Source: a virus
Strand: one strand, 5' to 3'
DNA: 64,000 bases
Virus record (IMG/VR): IMGVR_UViG_3300024999_000075
Span: 1 to 64,000 of that record
The notes under the pieces were generated by a model that was not told the origin of the DNA, searched no databases, and saw nothing but the letters and a program-made list of their open reading frames with translations. Shown in pieces: positions 7,348 through 15,391 of this stretch; position 1 is the first letter of the stretch, and the number at the start of each line of letters is the position of its first letter. The position numbers were made by a program, and so were the translations under genes.

Positions 7348-7359
7348 TAGAAGTAATTA
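7344..7359. promoter_or_regulatory. Operator-like element copy 4 (TAATTA-GAAG-TAATTA)
   Basis: Perfect consensus match, at the start of the decayed frame and 11 bases from copy 5. Confidence 0.55.
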
Positions 7360-7370
7360 AGATATTTTCC

Positions 7371-7386
7371 TAATTACAGCTAATTA
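7371..7386. promoter_or_regulatory. Operator-like element copy 5 (TAATTA-CAGC-TAATTA)
   Basis: Perfect consensus match, paired with copy 4. Confidence 0.55.
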
Positions 7387-7424
7387 AAAAGTATTTAATG
7401 AAATACTGAAATACTGGAATAAGA

Positions 7425-7459
7425 AAAAGCCTAGACAGATTTTTCCTGTCTAGGCTTTT
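7425..7459 (-). terminator. Rho-independent terminator
   Basis: 14-bp stem AAAAGCCTAGACAG / CTGTCTAGGCTTTT, 7-base loop, flanked by A/T runs; overlaps the run-off of the 7463-7726 gene. Confidence 0.85.
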
Positions 7460-7462
7460 GCT

Positions 7463-7726
7463 TTAGTCTTCATCAAGATTTTCTTCAAATGTCTCAAAGT
7501 TACACTTTGCGTCATTTGATGGTAATGCAATCTCATAGGTCATTGCATCAAAGCCCAATGTTGGAAAAGTATCAGTTATAATTCCACCTAGACTTTTAGC
7601 ATATTCCACCAATTTGTCCTCTCTTTCCCAACTACACGGACAAGAGATATACACTAAAGAGATGCTTTCTTTTATCTCTTTTATCTCTCTTTCTAACTCC
7701 TTAATTCTTTTAATCTTTTCTTTCAT
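7463..7726 (-). CDS. Hypothetical protein with N-terminal coiled coil
   Basis: 87 residues; the first 20 (MKEKIKRIKELEREIKEIKE) are a strongly charged coiled-coil-like helix, followed by a CPC motif (SCPCSWERED) and an acidic tail. Start ATG 7726 after GGGGTG. An operator-like TAATTA pair is 20 bases upstream and a terminator directly downstream, so it is an independently regulated single gene. Confidence 0.68.
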   Translation of the reverse strand: MKEKIKRIKELEREIKEIKESISLVYISCPCSWEREDKLVEYAKSLGGIITDTFPTLGFDAMTYEIALPSNDAKCNFETFEENLDED

Positions 7727-7745
7727 TTTTCACCCCATTAAATTT

Positions 7746-7761
7746 TAATTACAACTAATTG
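7746..7761. promoter_or_regulatory. Operator-like element copy 6 (TAATTA-CAAC-TAATTG)
   Basis: One base from consensus; 20 bases upstream of the 7463-7726 gene. Confidence 0.5.
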
Positions 7762-7767
7762 ATATTC

Positions 7768-7784
7768 TAATTAGCTTCTAATTA
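7768..7784. promoter_or_regulatory. Operator-like element copy 7 (TAATTA-N5-TAATTA)
   Basis: Both hexamers perfect but with a 5-base spacer; paired with copy 6. Confidence 0.45.
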
Positions 7785-7841
7785 ATTCCCTTTGTCTCTC
7801 AGTTTTGAGCACTCCCTATATAGTACATAGAGAACTGCGAT

Positions 7842-8486
7842 TTATTTCAAGCTGTCAATCAATGCCGCGATATCGGCGGATATTTCCGCTACTTCCGCGA
7901 CGATTTCTACTTTCGTTTTGCCGGTGTCCAAGCTGGCAAGGCGGGTGTTTAAAGCTTGCAAGGTATCAAACAGGGTAATTGATACTTCCGACTTTACTTC
8001 CACGTCTTCCGACTTTACTTCCACGTCTTCTGCAACGTCCGGCAATTCGCTTTTGCCAGAAACGTTTTTGGTCGGCTTACTTCGCATGGACGCCATGTTG
8101 TTGAAAACAACGCTGTTACGGAAACATCTTTTGGCAACCACGTTGCCAAATTGTAACCAGTGCTTTTTCACTAGCTCATTCCGGTCGGCGACTGTCAATT
8201 CTTCACTCCACAAAGATAGCTCATTCAACAAGATCATGCAGGACCACGCCTGGAGTGCTTGCCATCCACATGCCACCTTGCTTTTCCCCTTCCCTATGTC
8301 ACATTTTCTTTTCCATCCCTTCTGTGCATGACAGTAGGACGTAAAATTATCCATACACTCACTGGGAGCAGATACGGCGGAAAAATGAGCAATCAATTTA
8401 CTGGTTGCCAAGGAACCGGAAAAGGAACCCTCAATCTCGACTTCCACGTTAATAGCTTCAATTACATTAGATATATTCATAGTCAT
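7842..8486 (-). CDS. Hypothetical protein
   Basis: 214 residues, ATG at 8486 after GGGGTG. The middle has several Cys and Trp (WKRKCDIGKGKSKVACGWQ), the C-terminal third a short acidic direct repeat (EDVEVKS twice) and a Glu/Ala-rich helix. No family recognised. It is the first gene left of the large non-coding gap, transcribed away from it. Confidence 0.68.
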   Translation of the reverse strand: MTMNISNVIEAINVEVEIEGSFSGSLATSKLIAHFSAVSAPSECMDNFTSYCHAQKGWKRKCDIGKGKSKVACGWQALQAWSCMILLNELSLWSEELTVADRNELVKKHWLQFGNVVAKRCFRNSVVFNNMASMRSKPTKNVSGKSELPDVAEDVEVKSEDVEVKSEVSITLFDTLQALNTRLASLDTGKTKVEIVAEVAEISADIAALIDSLK

Positions 8487-9582
8487 GGTAACACCCCTTT
8501 AATGATGATGATCATTAGTATCAGGAGCGCCCAAAACTGAGAGACAAATTTACACGTTTAGTTTATCCATTCCAAGAAAGATGATAACCGTACCTGCGAC
8601 CTGTACTAGCAAAGCGTTGACTATTAACAAGGTTTTCTTTCACTCTTATGTAACCGATAAACCGTAAAGAGTAACATTCACCTATAGACAGCAAGACAGG
8701 AGACTAATAGTTGGTTATCCAAGGAAGAGAGATACTTTGCAGAGGGGCAAAGACCGTTATCAAAGAGCAAGAACTACAACCTCGGATATACACGATAGTA
8801 ACATACCATGCAACAACTATCTGAGCGCCTAGCCTATGGTGGCCAGGTACAATAGTATATGCAAGGTGTATGCCAAGGTAACATACCTAATAATACTAAC
8901 AGTAACAACTACTTACATGTACACTATCTATATGTCAGGCTACTGTAGTGTGTCATATACAACACACTACACCACAACAACATAATAATAACATACACTT
9001 ATATACTGTGTCAATAAGTACACACTGTGTGATATACAACACACTACATGGTACATGGTATACCCAGCTAACAACACTACACTGTAGTACCATACACGTA
9101 ACACCATACCATACAATCGTATGCATAGAGTAACACGTATCACATAACAAGTGTTACATAGCCTAGCATAGTGGAGTACACCACTACTGATATCATCAAT
9201 ATGTATGTAGTGTATTGATGATATACGCAATATAACATAGTGGTTATTGATGATATCAACAGCCACAAAGTAGTACTTTAATGATATGAGTGTTATGCTT
9301 ATGAAGGTACAGGGTATGTCGTGCGGCGTGTGGCGGTGCCTTTATGCAACTTTATGGGGTCAAGGTATAAAGAAAAGTGTTATACTAGGCGTATACCGAT
9401 GCGTTGACGTTGACGTAAAGGCGGGGTACTAGATGCACCCTCTATACAGAGGACAAAATCTTAAAATAATATTAGTCCTTATAGTTACTTTTCTCTTGGT
9501 TAATATCAAAATTTATACTACAGTCAAGAAAATTGAACTTAAGGAAAATAACTTACCTCATAAACTCAAGAAGGAGAGCGCC
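8487..9582. other. Repeat-rich non-coding gap between divergent units
   Basis: About 1.1 kb with no credible gene; the open frames on both strands at 8948-9266 are low-complexity artefacts. It holds inverted repeats (GTAGTGTGT at 8945-8953 with ACACACTAC at 8962-8970), a direct repeat ATATACAACACACTACA (8955-8971 and 9032-9048), and ATTGATGATAT-type units near 9190-9260, two of them inverted around 11 bases. An untranslated hydrophobic frame at 9433-9582 precedes the first rightward gene. It probably carries divergent control elements, possibly the packaging site, as it lies 3 kb before terminase. Confidence 0.5.
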
Positions 9583-9894
9583 ATGATACAAGTAAACAAG
9601 CATTTTGAATTATTAGGACAAAGAGTACAAGACAAGGTTACTAGACTCATAGGAATAGTAGATTGTCTTAGCTTTGATCTATATGGCTGTATTCAAGTAG
9701 CCATAAATCCAGGATTAGATGAGAATGGGACAATAAGAAACTCTGGTTGGTATGACATTAATAGACTTGAAATACTTGACACAACTCCAGTAATGAACAG
9801 ACCGGACTTTGAATATGGTAGGCAAGCAGAAGGAAAACAAGGCCCGGCTAACAAACCAGGACCAGCTAACAAACCAATAAGAACAAGGTATTGA
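9583..9894 (+). CDS. Conserved phage protein (VxKHFELLG family)
   Basis: 103 residues from ATG 9583, which follows AAGGAG by 5-6 bases; the frame is open back to 9433 but that stretch lacks a ribosome site. The core IQVNKHFELLGQRVQDKVTR...SFDLYGCIQVAINPGLDENG...WYDINRLEIL is a pattern I recall in many tailed phages. The C-terminus has a short Pro repeat (GPANKPGPANKP). First gene of the rightward late unit. Function unknown. Confidence 0.75.
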   Translation: MIQVNKHFELLGQRVQDKVTRLIGIVDCLSFDLYGCIQVAINPGLDENGTIRNSGWYDINRLEILDTTPVMNRPDFEYGRQAEGKQGPANKPGPANKPIRTRY

Positions 9895-9898
9895 GAAT

Positions 9899-10081
9899 AT
9901 GTCCTACACAGTGCTAAACAACGAAGACCTAAAAACTATGTGTGACAAAGACCCAACAATGAAACAACACCTTGAATACCTGCTCAGTAGATACAACTGC
10001 CATCGACTGAACACAGGGAAGACTCCCAACAAAAAATACACAGTAATGAACTGGGAAGTGAAGAATGAGCCAACCATTTGA
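9899..10081 (+). CDS. Small hypothetical protein
   Basis: 60 residues, start ATG 9899 four bases after the previous stop. Hydrophilic, no motif. Overlaps the next gene by 17 bases within a run of tightly packed tiny genes. Confidence 0.55.
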   Translation: MSYTVLNNEDLKTMCDKDPTMKQHLEYLLSRYNCHRLNTGKTPNKKYTVMNWEVKNEPTI

Positions 10082-10259
10082 AGATGCCATTCGTAAGTGT
10101 ATAAAAATAGACAACGAAAATTTCTACATAACAGTGGGAAAGAAATTCGTAACTATTACTATCCCACACGAGAACCGTAAGGAACATGAAAAGCTTAGAC
10201 AAACTGTTGACAGCATCTGTGACGCAATAACCCAAGCCTTAGGAGAACTAAAATGTTAA
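10065..10259 (+). CDS. Small hypothetical protein
   Basis: 64 residues; beta-strand-like stretch NFYITVGKKFVTITIP followed by a helix. Overlaps both neighbours. No family recognised. Confidence 0.55.
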   Translation: MSQPFEDAIRKCIKIDNENFYITVGKKFVTITIPHENRKEHEKLRQTVDSICDAITQALGELKC

Positions 10260-10405
10260 CAGCACTACAGAAGTTAGAAGACATTGCCAAAGAAGACTGT
10301 ACCTGTACTGTAGAATACGTGTGTAACTCCTGTAAAGCAGGTTACTTCCTCAACGACACAGAGAAAACAGCATATCAACTATTAGAGGCACTGACAGAAG
10401 AATGA
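10253..10405 (+). CDS. Small Cys-containing protein
   Basis: 50 residues from ATG 10253, after AGGAG 6-7 bases upstream. CTCTVEYVCNSC could form a small zinc site. It overlaps the end of the preceding gene by 7 bases and the next start by 4 (ATGA). Confidence 0.6.
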   Translation: MLTALQKLEDIAKEDCTCTVEYVCNSCKAGYFLNDTEKTAYQLLEALTEE

Positions 10406-10596
10406 TTTACATAACACCAACAATAGGTCAGCCTGGGTATACTCCAGAGATAACACTCTGTCACTTCTGCCATAAGCCTATTACACAAGGCATATCAGAC
10501 GACTTTAAGGTAACAACCTACAAGCCGAAGATATGCCTTGACTGTGCTATGGAAATACAATGCACGATGCATCTTGAAAACGGAGGTTTTTGGTGA
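10402..10596 (+). CDS. Small zinc-ribbon-like protein
   Basis: 64 residues with CHFC and CLDC about 26 residues apart, a four-Cys zinc ribbon layout. ATGA overlap with the upstream gene. May bind nucleic acid or protein; function unknown. Confidence 0.6.
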   Translation: MIYITPTIGQPGYTPEITLCHFCHKPITQGISDDFKVTTYKPKICLDCAMEIQCTMHLENGGFW

Positions 10597-10772
10597 GCTT
10601 ACCTGAGCAAGTAGGAATATTCATACTACTTGTAACTGCCATTTCTTATGGCGTTGAGTTTGTTAACTATATCTACAAAGCAGGATACCTCCAAACTCTT
10701 CTATCAATCATAATTGGGGCCTCAGCTGGCTGGCTGCTGGCCCCATACATATTCAGGATACTCAATGGCTAA
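10593..10772 (+). CDS. Small membrane protein
   Basis: GTG start at 10593 chosen because GGAGG lies 6 bases before it; the TTG at 10590 is too close to the site. 59 residues with two hydrophobic segments (VGIFILLVTAISYGVEFV and LLSIIIGASAGWLLAPYIF). Position before terminase argues against a plain holin; unknown role. Confidence 0.6.
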   Translation: MSLPEQVGIFILLVTAISYGVEFVNYIYKAGYLQTLLSIIIGASAGWLLAPYIFRILNG

Positions 10773-10977
10773 CATAGATAGGATAGAGTTTTACTGCGAC
10801 AATGAGATGATAGCTTATGTAAATTCCTCCATGATACCTAAAATAGGATATTACATAAATGTCAGAGATATAAAATATAGGATAGGTGAAATTTCATTCG
10901 TTTTTAACTATGCTGACTGTAAGTTAAACAAAGGAATGAAATGCCACGTGAATTTAACACGGGAAGAAAATGTCTAG
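10765..10977 (+). CDS. Small hypothetical protein
   Basis: 70 residues starting MANIDRIEFYCDNEMIAYV; the start overlaps the previous stop (ATGGCTAA). Beta-rich appearance, two Cys near the C-terminus. No family recognised. Confidence 0.58.
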   Translation: MANIDRIEFYCDNEMIAYVNSSMIPKIGYYINVRDIKYRIGEISFVFNYADCKLNKGMKCHVNLTREENV

Positions 10978-11167
10978 ATACGCAGGAGTCAAAACAAGGT
11001 ACGAAGTTGAAAAACAGATAATAGAAAGATTCGCTGAGGGTCTCATAACAAGAGATCTCACTTTAATACAAGAGGCAGCAGCTAACGCTGAGGACAGGCT
11101 AGCAGGAGTATGCTTCTGCTCAGCCTATGATGAAAGTGAATGTGTTTGTGGGGCGTGGGAGAAATGA
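10970..11167 (+). CDS. Small Cys-containing protein
   Basis: 65 residues, helical N-terminal half, then CFCSAYDESECVCG, a compact four-Cys cluster that may bind zinc. Overlaps the preceding gene by 8 bases. Confidence 0.55.
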   Translation: MSRYAGVKTRYEVEKQIIERFAEGLITRDLTLIQEAAANAEDRLAGVCFCSAYDESECVCGAWEK

Positions 11168-11168
11168 T

Positions 11169-11366
11169 ATGCCAAGAGTCAAAGACCTAAAGCCTTTCTA
11201 CCGCAACAAAATTTGGTTGGCAAGACTTGCTTGTTTCTTTTGCCTGTTATTCCAGCCCATCATAATTATAACATTCATATTATTCGAGCTGGGTAGTGAA
11301 ATGAAGTGTATTGCCATAGAGCTGACACAAGATATGTTCGATGGAGTCTTTGGGAGGTATGAATGA
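11169..11366 (+). CDS. Small single-pass membrane protein
   Basis: 65 residues from ATG 11169 (GGGAGA upstream). One hydrophobic segment ACFFCLLFQPIIIITFILF after a basic N-terminus. Overlaps the next start by 4 bases. Confidence 0.55.
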   Translation: MPRVKDLKPFYRNKIWLARLACFFCLLFQPIIIITFILFELGSEMKCIAIELTQDMFDGVFGRYE

Positions 11367-11554
11367 ATTCATGTTGTTGTTCACTACCTAGAGAATGTTG
11401 TAAGAATTGTTCAAATAATTATCAATACAACACTCACGATATAACTCTGCCTGTAAATCAAGAAATTGATAAACTTATAGAGGACTGGTTAGATAGAAAC
11501 TTTAAGTATACTGCTGAAGCAATATGGAGGAAGGAGTTAAGTGAAACCCTCTAA
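11363..11554 (+). CDS. Small Cys-rich protein
   Basis: 63 residues; N-terminal cluster MNSCCCSLPRECCKNC (six Cys) suggests metal binding. C-terminal half helical. Coupled to both neighbours by overlaps. Confidence 0.5.
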   Translation: MNSCCCSLPRECCKNCSNNYQYNTHDITLPVNQEIDKLIEDWLDRNFKYTAEAIWRKELSETL

Positions 11555-11708
11555 AGTCATCTGCGTCTGTGCGTTCGCTAAAGAGAAATGTGAAATAGCT
11601 TGCCCAAGAGGTAGAAAGTTAAAGCCAGTCGCTGTATATAACTGGCCTAAATGGCGCTATAGCAATAGACAGCATAATGTACATAACCCAGCAGTATGGA
11701 AAGTATAA
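11541..11708 (+). CDS. Small Cys-containing basic protein
   Basis: 55 residues from GTG 11541, preceded by AAGGAG. CVCAFAKEKCEIAC forms a four-Cys cluster; the rest is basic and aromatic (YNWPKWRYSNRQH). Overlaps the preceding gene by 14 bases. Confidence 0.5.
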   Translation: MKPSKVICVCAFAKEKCEIACPRGRKLKPVAVYNWPKWRYSNRQHNVHNPAVWKV

Positions 11709-11727
11709 TAACCAGTAAAGGCATGAA

Positions 11728-11931
11728 ATGAAAAGAGCACCAACACTGATCAAGACCAAACACAAACAGCAGGACATTGCTGAAAAGCTGGGAATTTCTC
11801 AGCCAACCATCTCCAACTGGCTGAAAAAGAACTCTCGACCTACGGGCTTAGCTAAGCGAGCCTTGGAAGAACATTTCCCGGAGCTGGCAGAAGAGATCGA
11901 GGCAGCATGGACAAATAACAAGGAGAGCTGA
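11728..11931 (+). CDS. Helix-turn-helix protein near terminase
   Basis: 67 residues. QQDIAEKLGISQPTISNWLKK is a clear helix-turn-helix. Two bases separate it from the next gene. Its place just before terminase allows two readings: a late-operon regulator, or a DNA-recognition subunit of the terminase in the style of lambda Nu1, although it is much shorter than Nu1. Confidence 0.7.
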   Translation: MKRAPTLIKTKHKQQDIAEKLGISQPTISNWLKKNSRPTGLAKRALEEHFPELAEEIEAAWTNNKES

Positions 11932-11932
11932 G

Positions 11933-12136
11933 ATGAATATAAATACGAACCACTTAGTAGAGGCTGTAATAGGACTAGATGATTATGAACCTGTTCCGGA
12001 AAACCTCAACAGAGCAGCAAAGAGAAAGTTGAATGGCAGGAAAGAGGCAGTAGTATCAATGATTTCTGGAGGCAAACTCTCTAAGTGGGCTAGAAGAAGG
12101 CGCAAGGAAATTAAGGCAGAAGCATGGAAGAGTTAA
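11933..12136 (+). CDS. Small basic hypothetical protein
   Basis: 67 residues with basic C-terminal half (KLSKWARRRRKEIKAEAWK). Sandwiched between the HTH gene and the probable small terminase, overlapping the latter by 13 bases. Confidence 0.58.
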   Translation: MNINTNHLVEAVIGLDDYEPVPENLNRAAKRKLNGRKEAVVSMISGGKLSKWARRRRKEIKAEAWKS

Positions 12137-12429
12137 TCGACACTAGGATCTCCGTTTCCAAGGAGCTGAAAGAGCATTACGACAAGATTATTGAGCGAAG
12201 AGATGCAATCCTTGGCGACCAAAACTCTGAGAACAAGGATCTCATTGGAATTCTCAATGCAACAACCACAATCATCAAAGAATTGTCCAAGATCCAGCAG
12301 GAATTGTATAATTCAGAGAAGTTTGCGATATTACAACAGATAATTGTGAATGTTTTGAAAGAATGTGATCAAGAAGTGGCTGATAAGGTGGTGAAAGCCT
12401 TAGAGAGGCGATATGAAGCAACTCTTTGA
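12124..12429 (+). CDS. Probable small terminase-associated protein
   Basis: 101 residues, almost entirely helical and charged, with a likely coiled coil. It ends 17 bases inside the large terminase gene, the usual place for the small terminase subunit. No DNA-binding motif is visible in it, so the DNA-recognising part may instead be the HTH protein at 11728. Call rests on position. Confidence 0.45.
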   Translation: MEELIDTRISVSKELKEHYDKIIERRDAILGDQNSENKDLIGILNATTTIIKELSKIQQELYNSEKFAILQQIIVNVLKECDQEVADKVVKALERRYEATL

Positions 12430-14125
12430 AAGCTTTTTGATCTCATTGAAGGCACAGTTGTCAGCTGACAGCTTGGATTACGCTAAGTTCATGACGGAAG
12501 AGACCTTCATTAATGGGAAACCGTTCTCATTTGAGGGTCACGATTTTCAACGCTATTGTACGGACTTAGTTCAAAACAATCCTGGTTGTACTTTCGTTAT
12601 AATAAAGCCATCCCAAATAGGAATGAGTGAGTGGGTTTATAGAATTATTCTCACTAAGATGGGAGTAATAGCAGGAAGTTCTGTTGTTCTCTCAATGCCT
12701 AGTTTACAAATGTCTAACGAAGTATTCAAAACAAGGGTAGCTAATGTTATACAAGAATCTCCTAAGTTAAGAGGACTACTTGATAAAGATGTTGATTCAG
12801 CATCAGTCAAAAGATTTGTAAATGGCAGCATAGCCTACAGCCTTTCAGGGTCTGAAAACTCAAAATCATCTCTGCTAAATAGACCGATTTCGACCATCGT
12901 AGTTGACGAAGTTGACAGGCAATCGCGAAAAGTTTATACTGGCTATCGCTCCAGGCAGACACACATAAACCCGAGGGATAGATGCACTATTCTCATATCA
13001 ACCCCCACAGTGGCAGACTTTGGTATAGACAGAGAAATAAAGGAATGTGGAATTATTCATGAGCCGCTGGTAGTCTGCCGTTGTTGTGGTAACATTTTCC
13101 TTCCAGACTATTATGAAGATATTGTCATCCCAGATTATAAAGAATCACTGTTGCTCATAACCAAATCCACAATATCTGGACTCAGAGTTGACGATGCTTA
13201 CTTGCGTTGCCCTGAATGTAAGGAAAACGCTGATCAGGATGAAAGACAGATAAAGTGGGTTGTTACAAGAAATGAACAATTCCCAGCTACAACAATAGGA
13301 GTAAGACTAAATCCTTGGGTTGCTCACTCCTTCATCAAACTACCAGACCTTATTAGAGCATCTGTAACATTCACATCCTATACCGAGTTCCTTCAGCAGG
13401 CCCTTGGAAAGACAGCACTTCTTAGTGATTCAGCTTTAGATAGATCTGTTTTTACCTTTAGTAGTGAACAAAAGCCAGAAGGAGTCCATATTTTTGGTCT
13501 AGATATGGGAAAACAATGTAGTTGGATGCAAGGAGTATTAAAGCACGACACCACTGTAAGGATTACCGAGTCAAAATTAGTACCCCTGAATGAGCTGGAA
13601 GAATTTCTTGAGCAGAAACATAAAGATTTTGCCTTCTCTTGTGGGGTGATGGATCAGCAGCCTTTCGCTGACATGTCCTATAGGTTGGTAAGAAAATACC
13701 CTAGGTTATACAGTTGCATTTATATCAACCCAACAACTCCCATCCCAGAACTTTACAAGATCAAGCAGAACGATAAATTTGGGGAATTAATTCGGCAAGT
13801 TGCTTTGAATAAGACCCTTGGATTTGATACTTTTTTTGGTATGCTTAATCATCAAGTAAGCTTCCAGACATCTGAATTAGATGGGACCATTCTTATGCAC
13901 TTCCTTTCCCTCAGAAAAGTTAGGGATTATACCAGGGGAGATGAAATCAATTATGCCTGGGTAAAAACAAGCCGAGAAGATCACTTCGCTCATTCTTATA
14001 TCTACCTCATGACAGCGGCTAAGTTGGCTATATCAGGTACTAATAGTACATTTGGAGCTATCCCTATTTGTATTGGGAAGATGAATGTGGAATTTCGGAG
14101 GCAACAGTTAAGAAAAAGAGCTTAA
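12413..14125 (+). CDS. terL: Terminase large subunit (lambda GpA-like)
   Basis: 570 residues. The ATPase part has a Walker A-type KPSQIGMSE at 65-73 and Walker B TIVVDEVD with the DE at 165-166. A Cys pair region (CRCC at 222-225, CPEC at 266-269) forms a zinc ribbon insertion as in GpA-type terminases. The nuclease part begins with FGLDMGKQ (Asp about 364). It would cut concatemeric DNA and pump it into the prohead through the portal encoded 1.3 kb downstream. The two genes are separated by a leftward homing endonuclease. Confidence 0.9.
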   Translation: MKQLFESFLISLKAQLSADSLDYAKFMTEETFINGKPFSFEGHDFQRYCTDLVQNNPGCTFVIIKPSQIGMSEWVYRIILTKMGVIAGSSVVLSMPSLQMSNEVFKTRVANVIQESPKLRGLLDKDVDSASVKRFVNGSIAYSLSGSENSKSSLLNRPISTIVVDEVDRQSRKVYTGYRSRQTHINPRDRCTILISTPTVADFGIDREIKECGIIHEPLVVCRCCGNIFLPDYYEDIVIPDYKESLLLITKSTISGLRVDDAYLRCPECKENADQDERQIKWVVTRNEQFPATTIGVRLNPWVAHSFIKLPDLIRASVTFTSYTEFLQQALGKTALLSDSALDRSVFTFSSEQKPEGVHIFGLDMGKQCSWMQGVLKHDTTVRITESKLVPLNELEEFLEQKHKDFAFSCGVMDQQPFADMSYRLVRKYPRLYSCIYINPTTPIPELYKIKQNDKFGELIRQVALNKTLGFDTFFGMLNHQVSFQTSELDGTILMHFLSLRKVRDYTRGDEINYAWVKTSREDHFAHSYIYLMTAAKLAISGTNSTFGAIPICIGKMNVEFRRQQLRKRA

Positions 14126-14140
14126 TAAGATCTTCTTCCT

Positions 14141-15262
14141 TTATAAGCGACAGCTTGCTTCCAGCTCTGTATGGCAGTAGGCACAGAGTAGTAGGTGGCC
14201 TGCTGAGGAAACGGCGTCTTTGCTTCCTACAGGTTGAGTGTGATGAAGCTCTACATCAATTATATCCCCACATTTTTCACACCAATTGTGCCCTCTTTCA
14301 TCGCACTGTAACTGCTTGAGGTGGTCAGTTTGACAAGCTCTGTCTTCTTCTCTTTCTGATTTTGGTGTGTAGAGTTTGGATCTTGAGTCTATCTGTTTCT
14401 CTGGATGAAAGCCATGTAATGGGCAAGCATTCCTACATAAATCAGAGCAATAGAAATTGCACTCTCCAGGGCCTCTGCCTTCTACAGCTGCTATTCTGTT
14501 AATTACAAAAGTTCTGAGTGGAGCAAACCTTTTACCACATAACCTACAAACTACAGTAATGACCCCATCTATTACTTCAGCTTCATCTTCTGGAATTAGT
14601 CTATCAAGATGAGATAGAGTAGTATCTAGGGAGCGCAAGTATTCTCTGTGGTGTGCGTTAAGTCTATCCCTATTTCTATCTCGATAGTTCCTGTCTGTAG
14701 TACTCTTTTTATCTTTGTTGTTATCTCTATACTCTTTACTTTTAACGCTTATCACATCTTTATTTTCTATGTAGTATCTCTTGTTACCTTCTTTTATTTT
14801 ATCTTTGTTATTAGCAGAGTATACTTTTATATATTCCGCCCTGATATTTTTCTTGGCTGCTGCCTTTTCAGATATCTTTTTCTTGTTATCATCATAATAA
14901 CTTGAGCTATACTCTTGCTCACATATCTTACACCTAGCTCTTCTTCCATCCGGTGTTTTGTTAAATAGGCTAAATTCTTCCTTGCTCTTCTCTTCGCCAC
15001 ATTGCGTACATGTTCTAGTTGGTTTATTTCTCAGTTCCTCCTTGTATGCCTCTGATCTTTTCCACTCCCACTCCCCACCACAAGAAACGTTAGACTTTAA
15101 AAAATTACTGGATTTAACTACTGTTTGTTTCTTACAGTGATTTTCGCCACAGTTACAATCACATAGCCAGAATGTACCTTGACTAATATTGGTTGGTCTT
15201 TCAACACGTTTAACGGCAGTCAAGGAACCATAAGTTTTACCAGAGTGATCTTTTTGCTTCAC
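14141..15262 (-). CDS. HNH homing endonuclease with Asn/Lys repeats
   Basis: 373 residues, GTG start at 15262 after GAGGT. Order: an N-terminal zinc module (WLCDCNCGE...SCGG) like those in the 51.3 kb endonuclease; a second Cys4 unit CTQCGEEKSKEEF...CKIC; five or so repeats of YRDNNKDK type; CRLCGKRF and FYCSDLC pairs; and a C-terminal HNH (CEKCG...ELHHTQPV...LLLCAYCH). Clear paralogue of the gene at 25426. It faces against the flanking terminase and portal genes and has its own promoter, the usual arrangement of a free-standing homing endonuclease. Confidence 0.85.
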   Translation of the reverse strand: MKQKDHSGKTYGSLTAVKRVERPTNISQGTFWLCDCNCGENHCKKQTVVKSSNFLKSNVSCGGEWEWKRSEAYKEELRNKPTRTCTQCGEEKSKEEFSLFNKTPDGRRARCKICEQEYSSSYYDDNKKKISEKAAAKKNIRAEYIKVYSANNKDKIKEGNKRYYIENKDVISVKSKEYRDNNKDKKSTTDRNYRDRNRDRLNAHHREYLRSLDTTLSHLDRLIPEDEAEVIDGVITVVCRLCGKRFAPLRTFVINRIAAVEGRGPGECNFYCSDLCRNACPLHGFHPEKQIDSRSKLYTPKSEREEDRACQTDHLKQLQCDERGHNWCEKCGDIIDVELHHTQPVGSKDAVSSAGHLLLCAYCHTELEASCRL

Positions 15263-15314
15263 AGTTATTACCTCAGTATTGTTGGATTAGTTAAATTCAG
15301 TGATTCATGGTTTG

Positions 15315-15343
15315 ATTATACTATAGTTGTTATAGCTGTGCAA
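15315..15343 (-). promoter_or_regulatory. Sigma70-like promoter for the HNH gene
   Basis: Minus strand TTGCAC, 17 bases, TATAAT (perfect -10). It lies about 50 bases upstream of the GTG start of the 14141-15262 gene. Confidence 0.7.
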
Positions 15344-15391
15344 TTAAATACTTTTGAATTGACTTAGGCTATACTAATATATTAAGCTAGC

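Noticed and set aside
8948-9266. Overlapping open frames on both strands in the repeat-rich gap
   Set aside because: They consist of repeated Cys/Tyr/Val or His/Thr strings caused by simple-sequence DNA, without ribosome sites.
9358-9430. Sigma70 promoter for the rightward late unit
   Set aside because: Several TATACT/TATAAA hexamers occur but none has an acceptable -35 box at 16-18 bases.
9433-9582. N-terminal hydrophobic extension of the 9583 gene
   Set aside because: The frame is open, but there is no ribosome site at 9433 while AAGGAG precedes 9583, and the conserved part of the family begins there.
14648-14905. Hydrophobic frame antisense to the HNH gene
   Set aside because: Phe/Ile/Val/Tyr-rich product is the complement of Lys/Asn-rich repeats; no ribosome site.
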